This document shows positions 44,389-55,215 of a stretch of DNA of 64,000 nt, one piece after another. Below the pieces are notes generated by a model. It searched no databases, was not told the DNA's origin, and was given only the letters and a program-made list of their open reading frames with translations. The number at the start of each line of letters is the position of its first letter. Within the stretch, counting starts at the first letter, position 1. Both the position numbers and the translations under genes were made by a program. The stretch comes from Anastrepha obliqua. Lineage: Eukaryota > Arthropoda > Insecta > Diptera > Tephritidae. The stretch spans positions 83,206,001 to 83,270,000 of the forward strand of contig NC_072895.1 in the NCBI RefSeq assembly GCF_027943255.1. Direction: 5' to 3'.

Positions 44389-45221
44389 TTGTTTGGCCGG
44401 ACTACTAATTCAAATTGGGGTTAGAGACTTGTTGCAGGGCGCCCATTGTTTTACGCTTCTTACGAACGGGTTTATGATAAGATTTTCAATTTCATCGCAT
44501 GCTGAGTGCTGACCACTATTAGAAAAAATGTTGGCCATCAAGTGCAACCAACTCATAGTAGTCACGCAAAATCTCACTTGTCTAGCGCGGGCGACATACC
44601 TATAAATTAGTACTACACATAAGTGACCTAAAAGATTGGATTTTGCTCACATGGGCTTCATACATATTTATGTATGACGGAGCGTGATCAACTTCTTTCT
44701 TCTAACATGAAATTTATAAAATGCCATTCTTTTTACAAATTTATGCATTTCGTGTATGTAAGTGTGCATATACATTGAAGTTAGTTAGTATTAGTGTATG
44801 AGTAGGATTGCAAAAATACTAATAAATTTTTAAACATGCTTTCCTTTGTGTGTGTGTATTTAGGCGTGTTGCATGGACCACAGTAACTTGTAATAGAAAT
44901 ATCTTAATTCCCAAAAGTATTTTATCTGCAAAAACGAACTAATGTCATAGTGATTAGTAGGGTAAGGCAAAATGTGTACTAAAAATAAACTTTCAAGCGC
45001 TCACAAATGCTTCATAAAACTAAAAAAAGGCTTTTAATTTGGGGCAAAAAAATGCAAATAAAGATTTGTTTTCATTAAATAAATTAAAAAATATAGCAGT
45101 TTTTATTAATGAAATAAAAACACTCCACTTTTGTATAAATAAATAAAAACTAATTAATAAGCAAAGCATTTATGTTATTGTTGCTGTAAATAAATTATTT
45201 GAAATTGAAATTTTAAAAAGG
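44389..45221. other. No gene seen
   Basis: AT-rich spacer with a short TGTG run (44845-44860). Confidence 0.5.
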
Positions 45222-45300
45222 CGAGCCAAGAAGTACCGAAAGAATGGTAACTTCTCAAACACTCAGGCTAAAAAGCCCCAAAGCTGTGGAATGTAGAAAC
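45222..45300 (-). mobile_element. LINE 3' UTR fragment related to the 46310 element
   Basis: Plus strand GCCAAGAAGTACCGA and then CACTCAGGCTAAAAAGCCCC align with GCCAAGGAGCAGCAGG and CACGCAGGCTAAAGAGCCC at 46321-46376, the 3' UTR of the larger RNase H-type element. Short and diverged. Confidence 0.45.
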
Positions 45301-45642
45301 TTAGAAAATAAAAAGTATATTTTGCAGTAAAATGTTTGATTTTTGTCAGTCAACACTATTTTATGACTGGTATGTTACAAATCATGCGTTCATCTCTAAA
45401 TCATATCTGATATCAAACGAAAAGCAGTTGACCGAGTGACGAGGAGGCGAATTGTAAGGGAGCAATGCTTCACACCGATTGGTGGTGCTGTGATGAAGAT
45501 GATATGATTATATTTATGGAATATGGGAGCTCAAGAGATATTTCATTCTTAAATTAATTATTGGTAAACCGATCCATTTCTATAATGCAAGATGTTTATT
45601 CATCAATTTGTAATCTTTGCAAAGTGTCTCTCAACTTCTTTA

Positions 45643-45957
45643 TATATATACATATAAAGGGCGCGTACACCCCTTTTGGGTGTTTGGCCGAGCTCCTCCT
45701 CCTATTTGTGGTGTGCGTCTTGATGTTGTTCCACAAATGGAGGGACCTACAGTTTCAAGCCGACTCCGAATGGCAGATATTTTTATGAGGAGCTTTTTCA
45801 TGGCAGAAATACACTCGGAGGTTTGCCATTGCCTGCCGAGGGGCGACCGCTATTAGAAAAATGTTTTTATTAATTTTGGTTTCACCGAGATTCGAACCAA
45901 CGTTCTCTCTGTGAATTTCGAGAGTCACGCACCAATCCATTCGGCTACGGCGGCCGC
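45643..45957 (-). mobile_element. SINE, full length (copy G), 8-bp target duplications
   Basis: The cleanest copy. The reverse complement starts GGCGGCCGCCGTAGCCGAAT. Box A is TAGCCGAATGGA and box B is GGTTCGAATCTCG. The body follows and the end is GGGTGTACGCGCCCTTTATA plus a TATATA run. CTTCTTTA at 45635-45642 is repeated at 45958-45965. The tRNA-like part resembles a class II (serine or leucine type) tRNA in having a long spacer between boxes, but I cannot fix the parent tRNA by eye. Confidence 0.9.
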
Positions 45958-45965
45958 CTTCTTTA

Positions 45966-46309
45966 CTTTCTTTTATTTTCGATATAATACGTGACATAAT
46001 TGACTACCCTACATTGAATTTTGATATAAGAAAGTGAAAGTTTCGAGTAGCCCAAAAAATTCATCGATTTTTAAAAATTTTTTTTAGTGATGGTGTTGAT
46101 GTTTTCTTCCTTATAAAAATATTTCGATCACTCGTAATATGAAGAAAAAGCACGAAACCGCTAGCCAAAATAATGCAATGTAGTATAAAACTGCATACCT
46201 GAATTTTTTTTTAAATTCTGATTAGAAAGTGTGAAATTTCAATAATAATTTTGATTAAAGAGTGTTAAGTTTTAATAAAACTTAATCGCTTTCTGCTTGA
46301 ATTTGAATT
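45966..46309. other. No gene seen
   Basis: AT-rich spacer. Confidence 0.5.
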
Positions 46310-47735
46310 TGTAAAGGTCAAGCCAAGGAGCAGCAGGAGATTTGGTGGCTCCTAAAACACGCAGGCTAAAGAGCCCATTGTATTTAAAGCTCTGGAAAGG
46401 GGGTAGATAGTCAAGGAGGGAAGGAGAAAAGTATCAGAGAAAGAGATAGGAAAGAATAGAGACAGAGATGGAGATAGTTAGTCCTGTGAGAATTTTCCAG
46501 ATTCTTTGGCAAATCTGTAAATATCCTCCAGTTTTAGAGAACGAATATTACTCATTCTCATGACATCGGAACCCAATACTCGTAGCCTTGCTCTAGCAGA
46601 GGCAGAACTCTCACAGAGAAAGTGCTCAGTGCTATCCGCCTCCTTCAAGCATGACAGGCATACCGGGTTCTCAATGGTTCCAATGGTGGTCATATGCTGG
46701 CCCCATGGGTTGTGTCCCGTAATGATGCCGACCATCAACCGAATATCTTTCCTTCTAAGTTTCAGTAGAAAGTTTGACAGTTTTCTGTTCGGACTTGTCA
46801 CAAAACACTTTGCAGTTCTGCAGCGTTCCAGACCGGACCATCGCTCTTTATGTAGATTGCCTACATAATCGCTGATCCAATTCTTGATTTCTGCGGGACT
46901 GATTCCGATTATTGCCTGTGGTCCCTGTGGGGGCACCGCTGATCCACGGTTGGCCAATTCGTCGGCAATTTCGTTTCCTTGAACACCGGAGTGTCCCGGA
47001 ACCCATATAAGTACCAGCTTGTTTTGTCTTGCGACAGAATTAAGCTTCTTCTTACATTCTTGAACAATCTTTGCGGTTCGCTTCGCGTTCTCCAGGGCCT
47101 TCAATGCAGCCTGACTGTCACTGAAGACTCCAATCTGTTTCCCGCTCCATCTCCTCTCGATTATCCATTCGGCTACTTTCTGGATTGCAAAACCTTCTGT
47201 TTGGAAAACAGTTGCCATTCCCCCCATAGCATAGTGATACTTATTACTACCGTTTAAGTACCATCCGGCTCCAGACCCTATTTCATTCTTGAACCCATCG
47301 CTAAAGAAAATATCCGTCAAACCTCCCTGCATGCATTCTGGATTGCTCCATTGCTCACGCAATGGTAATCTGACATCAAATTTCCTTCCAAATGAAACTG
47401 TGGGTATCAGGTCATCTTTAGGTGCCAAAAACAGTGGGTACTGCTCCGACAGCCACTTAAAGATTTCTCTGTGTCCCGAAGTTCCATCTTCGTTCCAGAA
47501 ACCATATTTATGGAGTCTACACATTGCTTTTATTGCTTCCTGTTGTATCTTAAGATCCAGGGGGAGCAAATCAAGCATAGCATTTAGGGCATCACCAGAG
47601 GTTGTACTCATGGCACCCGTGATGCATAAACATACACTTCTTTGCAGCCTGTATAGTTCCCGGATTGTGGACTTAACCATGCTCCGTCGCCACCAGACCA
47701 AAGAAGCGTAAGTGCTTAATTTATACAAAGTTTGA
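46310..47735 (-). mobile_element. RNase H-type LINE (LOA/I-like), 5'-truncated
   Basis: Consists of the 416-codon frame and about 165 bp of downstream 3' UTR, with CT-rich sequence just after the stop. The upstream end lies in the last residues of the reverse transcriptase thumb. A poly-A tail or target duplication was not recognised. A small fragment of the same 3' UTR lies at 45222-45300. Confidence 0.75.
46478..47728 (-). CDS. LINE polyprotein C-terminus: RNase H domain and zinc knuckle
   Basis: An open frame of 416 residues with no stop. Residues 1-40 are the end of the reverse transcriptase region (YASLVWWRR, then RSVCLCITGAMSTTSG). Residues about 138-262 form an RNase H domain that removes the RNA strand of the cDNA hybrid. 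Its catalytic set is present: FFSDGF (Asp 144), QTEGFAI (Glu 178), FSDSQAAL (Asp 204), and WVPGHSGVQGNEIADELANR (His 246, Asp 256). Residues 357-372 hold a C-x2-C-x8-H-x2-C cluster; the Cys usual two residues later is Ser 374. It is the longest intact transposon frame in the window, so this insertion is fairly young. The Met used as start is only the first one in the truncated frame and is unlikely to be a real initiation site. Confidence 0.85.
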   Translation of the reverse strand: MYKLSTYASLVWWRRSMVKSTIRELYRLQRSVCLCITGAMSTTSGDALNAMLDLLPLDLKIQQEAIKAMCRLHKYGFWNEDGTSGHREIFKWLSEQYPLFLAPKDDLIPTVSFGRKFDVRLPLREQWSNPECMQGGLTDIFFSDGFKNEIGSGAGWYLNGSNKYHYAMGGMATVFQTEGFAIQKVAEWIIERRWSGKQIGVFSDSQAALKALENAKRTAKIVQECKKKLNSVARQNKLVLIWVPGHSGVQGNEIADELANRGSAVPPQGPQAIIGISPAEIKNWISDYVGNLHKERWSGLERCRTAKCFVTSPNRKLSNFLLKLRRKDIRLMVGIITGHNPWGQHMTTIGTIENPVCLSCLKEADSTEHFLCESSASARARLRVLGSDVMRMSNIRSLKLEDIYRFAKESGKFSQD

Positions 47736-47739
47736 AACT

Positions 47740-50600
47740 TTGATTTACATGGTTTTTGTAAGAGAAGAAGTAATACTTTAATTAAAAGAAATTTTAAATT
47801 AAATGGACAACAAATAAATTGTCAAAACTAGTCAACAAGTCCTTGTGCGATAGTTATTTAACGCCATGTATATCTCTCTCGTTCACATTTATCGAATTCG
47901 AACAAAGAATTTGCAACTCAAATCTGGTAATTTTATTTTTTGTTGAAGTGGGTAACTGGTGCCTTCAACTACTGCTGCGAAATGCGTGAGGTTGAATTTC
48001 CGCTTATTTGAGGTACTCATATTTTGTACTATTGGGTTTTTAGGCGAATTTTGCTCTCCTTAAAGAATATCAATTATTAATTTTTGAGTAATGAACTCCA
48101 CTCTCTGTAGGGAATCAGTTCTGCTTTATTTCGTATTTACTTTTATTTGACCTGAAGTAGCAAGTAGCAAAAAGCCAAACATTTATTATAGCAGCATTTT
48201 TTCAACGCTCAGTTGCACAAATGAAGCTATTACCAATGCGAACATAGCAGAAAAAAAGCAAATAGAATACCTCAGTGCAGAGTCAGATATCCAATTACGA
48301 TTAATCACATTACAATCGCTGCTGTAACAGGAAATTTATGACCAGCTGACATTCATTTTTTACGACTCATTTTCCATTTCGCACGCTTTTGCAGCGAATG
48401 TGAATCAGTAACGAGTAGAGATAATTAATTGCTGCAGCCTCCGAAGTAGTTTGAGGTCATTTGAAGGGAATTCGCATGGAGCTGGGGTAGTTGACCGTCG
48501 GCACGCTGCAGTTGAGACGTTGTACGCCATTCGCCATTGTCGGGTTGCTGGCTATTGTACGCTTGCTTTGCGCCGCCAGTGTTGAATTACAAATGAAGTT
48601 CAAATTAATACCGTTAACTTGTGATAACGCCGCAAGTTTGCCATGCATGGCTTTGCAAAAAGGACGAATAACTTTACACGAGAAACGCATCTCATAAATA
48701 CAAGGCGATGTCTGTACATGGCCAGGGGAGATGTTAGTGGCAGCAGCGCAAATGTCCGCTCACCACAAGCGTTGCAATAAGCGAATGACAAAGCGGAAAA
48801 GATTGCGGGGAGGCGGAGATGAAGGAAATGCGTAGAAGTGCAAATGCTTTTATAATGAAAACTTTAAGTCCATTTATTGCTGCGCTAGCAAAGTTTTTAA
48901 TTCATTTTCTTTATTAGTGCTGCAGCTGAGGAAGCAGCGCGGCTTCACATGTTAGCTTAGTGCCAGCGCCACACCTAAGCGCTTCCCTTGCCGCCCATCC
49001 ACTCCGCTGCATTATTACACTGCAGTGGCACTGCAGCTACTTAAGCAGTTTCCCATTTTCTTCAGCATTCTTATTTTAACATAAACTTGCCTTGATGACA
49101 GTTTTAATTTATTTTGTCACACCAAAAAAACAAAAAACCAAAATCGTATTAAAGTAAATGTCCAAAAAAAAAACAAAAAAAAAAAAAAAATAGTCTGACT
49201 ATTGAAAAAAGTCAGCGTTGGTAAATGAGCTCTCAGCGCAGAGAGCGAGCAGTAAAAAACTTTTTTAATTCCTGCCATCGCTAGAAGAATGGTGATAACT
49301 GCTCACCCTGTATGTGAGCTGCATCACAAACGCCTGCCACTAAAGTGTATTACGAGTACAGTACAGCGCACGTTAACTGCTGAGGTCCTAATAAGATTGA
49401 AGTATTTGCTCATCTAAAGTTTTTGATTAATCTACGCACTTCGTGCTAATGATTTTTGCGCAGCAGTTGAAAAAGTGTGGCAACGACATTTGTGCATCGC
49501 ATTTGCCTGCACGTGATAGTGGATAACGCAATGTGCGAGCCTGAAAGTATGCTATACTTTTGTTGAGAGCGGCAAATGTCTGTGACACTATACCCAAAAA
49601 GTTTTGCATTCGAAAAAGCTTTTAATTTGTAATAACGAAATTGTTAGGCGAATCACTGGCAAAAAAATGTAAAATAGTTTTAATTGAATTGTCAAAATTT
49701 TGAGTAAAGTCAGTTTTGATTTACATGATTATCATTAAAGATTGAGTTGCACAAGGTTTATATAACTTCGATATTTTGGCTGCCGATTGTGCCGGAAAGT
49801 GATCCACCTGTTGTAGGTTCGCAGGCTATAGGTGTGGATCAAAATGTTCGGGCACAAAGCACCACAACTAATATACTTATTTCACGTAGCTGAAATCGCT
49901 ATCAAAGATTGTCTTCTGTCTTCGAATTTTTAAATGCATACAACTCACCTCATCTCTGTTTACAAAAATTTGATTTAAACGAGTTAAAAAGAAAAAAAGT
50001 ATTTTTTTACAGGAAGTATTTTGTTTCAAAATGATGTTCAATAGTTTACGATTTTCTCTTGAATCTAAAAGAGCAAATAGAGTGAGATTTTTCGACGCAT
50101 GTACGAATCGTTTAAATTAGTCTCAGGAAAAGTCTCTGAGGCTCGGTAGATTTTGCTCTCGGCGTTTATTAATTTTTTTCTTGTAAAATATTTAATGAAT
50201 TAAAATGTGTAAGCACGAAATAATCTCTTAAGTGAACTCTAAACAAATAATGTTTAACATTGTTTTCAGCTATCTATCGTTTTTCGTTAATTTTTCAATA
50301 AAAATATACAATAGTTAATTGTTAACAAAAACATCATAAATCTAATTTACAGAGTTTGTGTAGATTAAAAAAAAATGAAAGCATTTTTACACAGTTTTCA
50401 GCCAAATATCGCCCCTTAGGAAATTTAGAATTTATTTTCATTGTAAATACTATCGCATACACGAATTTCCTGATAAACAATCGTAGCCATATAAAAAATG
50501 TCCCATTAAGGAACTCGCCAGCTCTAATAAGAGCGAAATTACCTCTTTTTCTATCGCATTCCTTACTGAAGTACTAAATTACTTACTTTTAAAGAACCAC
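47740..50600. other. Unique-looking DNA, no gene recognised
   Basis: Longest stretch without a recognisable transposon. GC-richer blocks at 48360-48830 and 48915-49045 (CTGCAG-, GCGC-containing) stand out against the AT-rich background and may be host single-copy DNA. Frames there are short and overlap. A-rich run at 49148-49190. Confidence 0.45.
49775..49860. repeat. Short dispersed repeat, copy 1
   Basis: GTGCCGGAAAGTGATCCACC, then TGTTGTAGG and a GGTGTGGATC, resembles GTGCCAGAACGTTATCCACC plus TGCCGCAAA at 55139-55190. Two diverged copies of an unnamed repeat. Confidence 0.35.
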
Positions 50601-50639
50601 ACAGTTTAGTGTTGACTATTGCAAACACAATACTGTGGA

Positions 50640-50955
50640 TTAAAAATTTATTAAAACTGAGGCCAATAACTAGAATGCCTATTGTTTCTAAACTTTTTGA
50701 ACGACAGCTTCTGAAGAAACTTAATCCGATAATTGAGCAAAAAAAAAACGTATTCCAACGCACGAATTTGGATTCCGCAACCATCACTCCACTGCTCTAG
50801 TTAATTGTGTGTACAAATTCGCCAGAGAAGTATTACTTTTAGGTATGACGCAAGCCTTTGATAAGGTATGGCACGAAGGCCTGCTATATGGGCGTGGGTA
50901 TCTCTAAATAACGCCCTAATATCTCAGACAGATCATGCCAAATATTTAGGTACAT
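50640..50955 (+). pseudogene. Jockey-type RT fragment, internally deleted
   Basis: Plus strand: LRPITRMPIVSKLFERQLLK, then LNPIIEQKK, EFGFRNHHSTALVNCVYKFA and GMTQAFDKVWHEGLLY (motif A). The sequence then jumps straight to VSLNNALISQTDHAKYLGT, which normally lies some 400 bp downstream. Homologous to the element at 19590-21434. At 50955 it runs directly into the DD37D piece. Confidence 0.65.
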
Positions 50956-51420
50956 GCCACATGCCACCGAAGAAGTTGCTTGCATCTGTCGAGTCTAATT
51001 TTATTGAAGCGCGTTGTCAAAAGTTGTCCAGTTGAGTAACGGAAGACTTTCATGTCGAGATGATCTCTAATTAATCTTGACATTCATTTCCCTGGACAAG
51101 ATTTTGTGCTTTCTAAGAGGACTTCTGCCAATTCTTTCTCGAACGGCTTTTATGGCTGCACTGGTTCGAACAACGCGAGGGCGACCACTCCTTTTTCTGT
51201 GGGTCACTTGAGACGTTTGGGAAAAACGATTGATGGCGCGATAAACAAACTCTCGAAATATTAAGTTTTTTCAGCAATTTGTAAATCTCACTTGCACTTT
51301 TACCGCACTTCTGTAACACAATCACTGCAATGCAATTTTCCTTAGCTCCCCACTCCATTGTTAGCAAGCGAAATTTGCCACGAAATTGAGTATAATTTAT
51401 GAGTAGACAATGCATACGAA
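50956..51420 (-). pseudogene. DD37D-type transposase, N-terminal fragment (copy b)
   Basis: The minus strand contains the helix-turn-helix frame VIVLQKCGKSASEIYKLLKK LNISR (51330-51240). A charged linker follows, and then the region matching 57706-57836 of the fuller copy (KSFRYSTG, CQKLSS). The nucleotide match to 57700-58100 is strong over about 390 bp. It ends abruptly at the CACATGCCACCGAAGAAG block, just before the first catalytic Asp, and carries no catalytic domain. Confidence 0.75.
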
Positions 51421-51561
51421 CAAACCAAAACTAACGGACGTTTTTTCTACGAAATATTTCCAGCCATATGCACCGTAAAATTTGTCACAGAATTTATGGC
51501 AAGACTAAGTACACATAAACGGTACATTTTAATTTTAATATTGTTTTCTATGACATTTTAA

Positions 51562-52307
51562 GGGCGGAGCCTGGTTTATAAGATCAAAAACTTCAATTTT
51601 TTTTTTTCGTTTTAAGCGATTCCTAATATATTTCAGAATATTCACACAAAGTTACAGAGCCTAATTCTCAATATTTCCGTAGATACAAAGCCAAAGGTAG
51701 GCGAGCGTTAGGTAGTTACGCTGTGACCGGACTGCTATAGTACAAACTTCATCTTCTTTTCCCGACTTTTCATTTTTATGATTTCTTTGAATTGGCGTAC
51801 ATGAATGAAAGAAAAACTAATGAACCTTTTGAAATGAATCATAGCTTGTTCCCTTCAGTATTAAATTCTCTTCTATTTGAACTAATAAAATAGATAAAAA
51901 AAAATTTTCAATATTTTTATACCAAGTTGAAGTGAATTTTTTTTTATAGAAAGGCATTTTTTTCTTTAAAACCTCCAAAAAGTTGAAATTTTGGAATTTC
52001 TCTCAGTTTTCTTAGTTCATCTGGAATAAAAAATCATGATAATTAGAAATCCATTTGAATTTTTTGCATTAGATAATAATTACGTGCTGTATCTTATACG
52101 CCAGTTGGAAACTCCAGCATTGCAGCGCTCTACTAATTTCTATGTTAAACATTTCTTTCAACTTATTTTAACCAGTACAAAAATTTTTTATACTTTCTAA
52201 ATGTTCATTAAAAGATAGAACAAACTTTGCAGTGCTAAATTAATTATTTCCTTAAAAAAAATCGCAAAGAGATGCAATTTTTAGACCTCATAAACCAGGC
52301 TCCCCCC
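51562..52307. mobile_element. TTAA-flanked MITE with 32-bp inverted repeats
   Basis: The left end GGGCGGAGCCTGGTTTATAA and the reverse-complemented right end GGGGGGAGCCTGGTTTATGA agree at 27 of 32 positions. TTAA lies immediately outside each end (51558-51561 and 52308-52311). TTAA is the target of piggyBac-type transposons; the TIR does not match any piggyBac terminus I can recall, so the superfamily is an inference. The 746-bp interior is AT-rich, without coding frames. Confidence 0.65.
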
Positions 52308-52499
52308 TTAATATGAAGGATGCTCTAAGCAGACCACCAGTTTTAGTTTAAAACAGCATCCGGGCGCGTCTTTTAAAATACCCTTTACTTAATAAGTTTT
52401 TTTTTTAATTATAATTTTTATTTTTAAATTTTTGTGTAAAATATATTGTTTTGTAATATTTGAAAATCACCCTACTCCCACAGATGTTTTCATATTTTT

Positions 52500-53262
52500 T
52501 CATTACTAGGTGCGACTACGGGGATGAGGGATGAGTCAGTAGATAGAAGTCCACGCAAGTGGTTAAAGTTCTTGATTGCCATTCACTTGGGAGTGATCAG
52601 GACGATTCTTATGCATACGGTCCCAGCAGCTCACTACTTCCGGGCTTCGCCCAAGTATCCTCCGGGTACCTTCCGAACATCCATTTGAGAGCAAGCTAAT
52701 GCGAGAAGGCGCAGCAGCCCACGATATCTAGTTGTGCGCTACGTTTGGGACCCGCCACGTAAAATCCTCTCCCAATTAAAATCCCAACAAAGCCTCGGAT
52801 GAGAACTGTTTACTCTGATTACGACCCCTGCAAATGAACTAAGGATTATGATTTGAAGGCACTTGTAATGTCCGGTCCCCTCATGAGAAAGGTGCCCTTT
52901 CCCTGCTGGTTGATTTCATCGTAAGAGCCAAGGCTAACATCGCTGACATTCAATAGATGCGATGGATGGGTCTATGTAATAAGAGTGTTGGACCTTGTGA
53001 CGTCTACTACAGCTGCCATATAAGCGAGCGCAAACTCGATGTTGGATTTATAGTGGGAAAGAGACTTCGTCGCCAAGTACTGTCGTTCACTCCGGTGAAC
53101 GAGCGTCTCACAATAATCCGCACCTTTTTCAACATCTCCCTCATTTCAGAAAAACCTGGTTTCACTTGGTGTTTCCAACTGGCGCCGAGAAAGAAACGGT
53201 TGGCGCGCTTTGTTGAGCTCGGCCAACAACACTTAAACAGTTTTCGCGCTAACTAAGAAAAG
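52500..53262 (+). mobile_element. RTE family 1, internally deleted (5' end joined to 3' end) (copy d)
   Basis: Starts with about 350 bp of apparent 5' UTR. The RTE endonuclease N-terminus then reads ALLMRKVPFPCWLISS-like text, DIQ.MRWMG and KSVGPCDVYYSCHISERKLD. It continues VGFIVGKRLRRQVLSFTPVN and ERLTIIRTFFNISLISEK. At about 53155 it jumps to VSLGVSNWRR, then ERKRLARFVELGQQ, the extreme C-terminus of RTE family 1 (same bases as 31405-31490 of copy c with small indels). Most of the endonuclease and the whole RT are missing. This copy supplies the family's 5' end, which no other copy in the window has. Confidence 0.7.
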
Positions 53263-54920
53263 TGAGTATACCCTGAATGTTGCATACTGAGATCCTCCTA
53301 AATTTTCGATTTATTTTTAAATACTCACAGTGAACCATTGAAAATACCATTTATCTGCTAAGTAATGTAGCGATGCTTTGATTGATTTGCAAAACGACGT
53401 AATACTCGATATGCTAGCGCTTCGTCAGCTGATTCGGTGTATGTATTTTAATACAACTCGAAAACTTAAGAGAATTCCCTTATGAAACTTTAAGAGACTA
53501 CGTAGCATAATCTCAACTAATAATGAAAAAATAAAAAGAGCCTAAGAGGGTGTTATTCACAAATGATACAAAGGTAAATGTTTTCAGCCAAAAATTTGGG
53601 AATTTTTTTTTTATTGCTCACAAATTTTGAGAAATATTTACGACAATATCCAAAGTACTTGGATCGCTAGACAAAGAATCGTTAAAAAAAATGTTTAAGT
53701 AGTCTTTAATTTATAACAAATGGAACCCCCTGTACAATGATAAAATGAGTAGCTTTCAAGGAAACACTGCATTTTTTCCAAGTTTTAATGTACGGACTTT
53801 TAATGGAACACCCAATACTTCTCTGAAATGGCTAAACTCGCATGTATGTACACAAAACAGTATTCACGAGAGTATCAATAACACTTCACAAATAGACAGA
53901 AAGATGGTATTCTAAGAGCTGCTTGAACAGCAACTGCTGCCTAAATTTATACACGAATTGGAACAATTTCTTTCAATTTCACAGTCTCTGCATTCAGCAA
54001 ACATAATTCTTCCATCTCGGCTGCATATAACCGTGATTGCATTGTGCTACTTGCCATTTGTCCGACAATAGCCATATTTGCAAGCACTTCCAATTGGTTA
54101 AAAAAAGCAAGCCAAGCTATAAAATGGGCAGAAAGACACTGGAGTGCCATGAAAGCGTCCATTCCGTTCTGCTCTTTCTGGAGAGTCGAGGCCCTTTGTT
54201 TACATGAATATCAATCTTCGCTTTTATCATTGGCCAGCACGGAGGCCAATGCAGAATTGAAAATCCATACAAATGCCACAAGCTCTTTTTCATCTAACCA
54301 ATATTTTTGGAGTTGCTTGGTACTGCAATAGCAACTAACTTAACTATTACTTCACCCTTTACCCAGTTTTCCCATGCCCACATGCGTGTGTACGTAGATC
54401 ATTGTTTTTCTCGCACCCTGACTTGGTGACAAATGGTTTTGTTTACCTTACGCTGTATGTGTGTGCGTAAGTGTGTATGTGTGTGTGTATGTACGCGTTG
54501 ATGTTATGGTTAGTTCTTAGTGATTGATGTGTGAAAGAAAATTTTTCAAATTATTTTCCATCTTCTGTGAAATGGCATACTTTTCGTACCTTCTAACCAA
54601 AGTCTAATTTGTTGTTTTTCACCATTCGAAGAATTCAGTTTACCAACAGGAAACAAAAACCACAGTTTTTGTAGAGTTTTCTGTTTTTGTTTCTTTTTTT
54701 TTTTTTTTGCTTTTTTTCTTTTTGGTGGAGTTGGCATTGTCTGTTGATATTCCTTCAGGTTATTTGCCTGCTTGGTCTGCTGCTCAAATGTATGACCTGC
54801 TCAGTTCAATGGCTTTACGTTAGTCAGCGGAGGTCCTCCGACACGAAGGATTCGCTTGATGTCTGTGACTGAAGTCTGCATTTGAGCATAGGTAATATAT
54901 GTAAAAGTATATATTTCTTT
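53263..54920. other. Unique-looking DNA, TG microsatellite
   Basis: TG/TATG tract at 54455-54495. Short frames such as 53947-54162 (minus, 71 codons, hydrophobic) match nothing known. No transposon recognised. Confidence 0.45.
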
Positions 54921-54924
54921 TCAT

Positions 54925-54985
54925 ATGTGGAACAACATCAAGACGCACACCACAAATTGCAGGAGAAGCTGAGCCATGGACCCAA
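54925..54985 (+). mobile_element. SINE fragment (copy H)
   Basis: TGTGGAACAACATCAAGACG and CACACCACAAATTGCAGGAG match the 3' part of the SINE body in forward orientation. Cut on both sides. Confidence 0.65.
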
Positions 54986-55134
54986 CAAAGAAAATATGCG
55001 CTTGCTATACTTATATAGTATGTATGTATGTATGCGTGAGCTTTCTTCAACTATTCAACTATTAAAAAGGTGTAACAAACAAATTTTCAAAATCAAATAT
55101 AGTTAAGGAAAAATTCATCGCTATTCTAGCCAAA

Positions 55135-55215
55135 AAAGGTGCCAGAACGTTATCCACCTGCCGCAAATTAAGGGTAGATGCTACCAAATTAGTGCAGTGC
55201 AATTGGATGCAAATG
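55135..55215. repeat. Short dispersed repeat, copy 2
   Basis: Partner of 49775-49860; similarity over roughly 50 bp. Confidence 0.35.

Noticed and set aside
48457..48791. Small frames on both strands with hydrophobic segments (possible secreted peptides)
   Set aside because: The frames overlap on both strands, lack a clear signal-peptide layout and have no recognisable relatives; cannot be supported.
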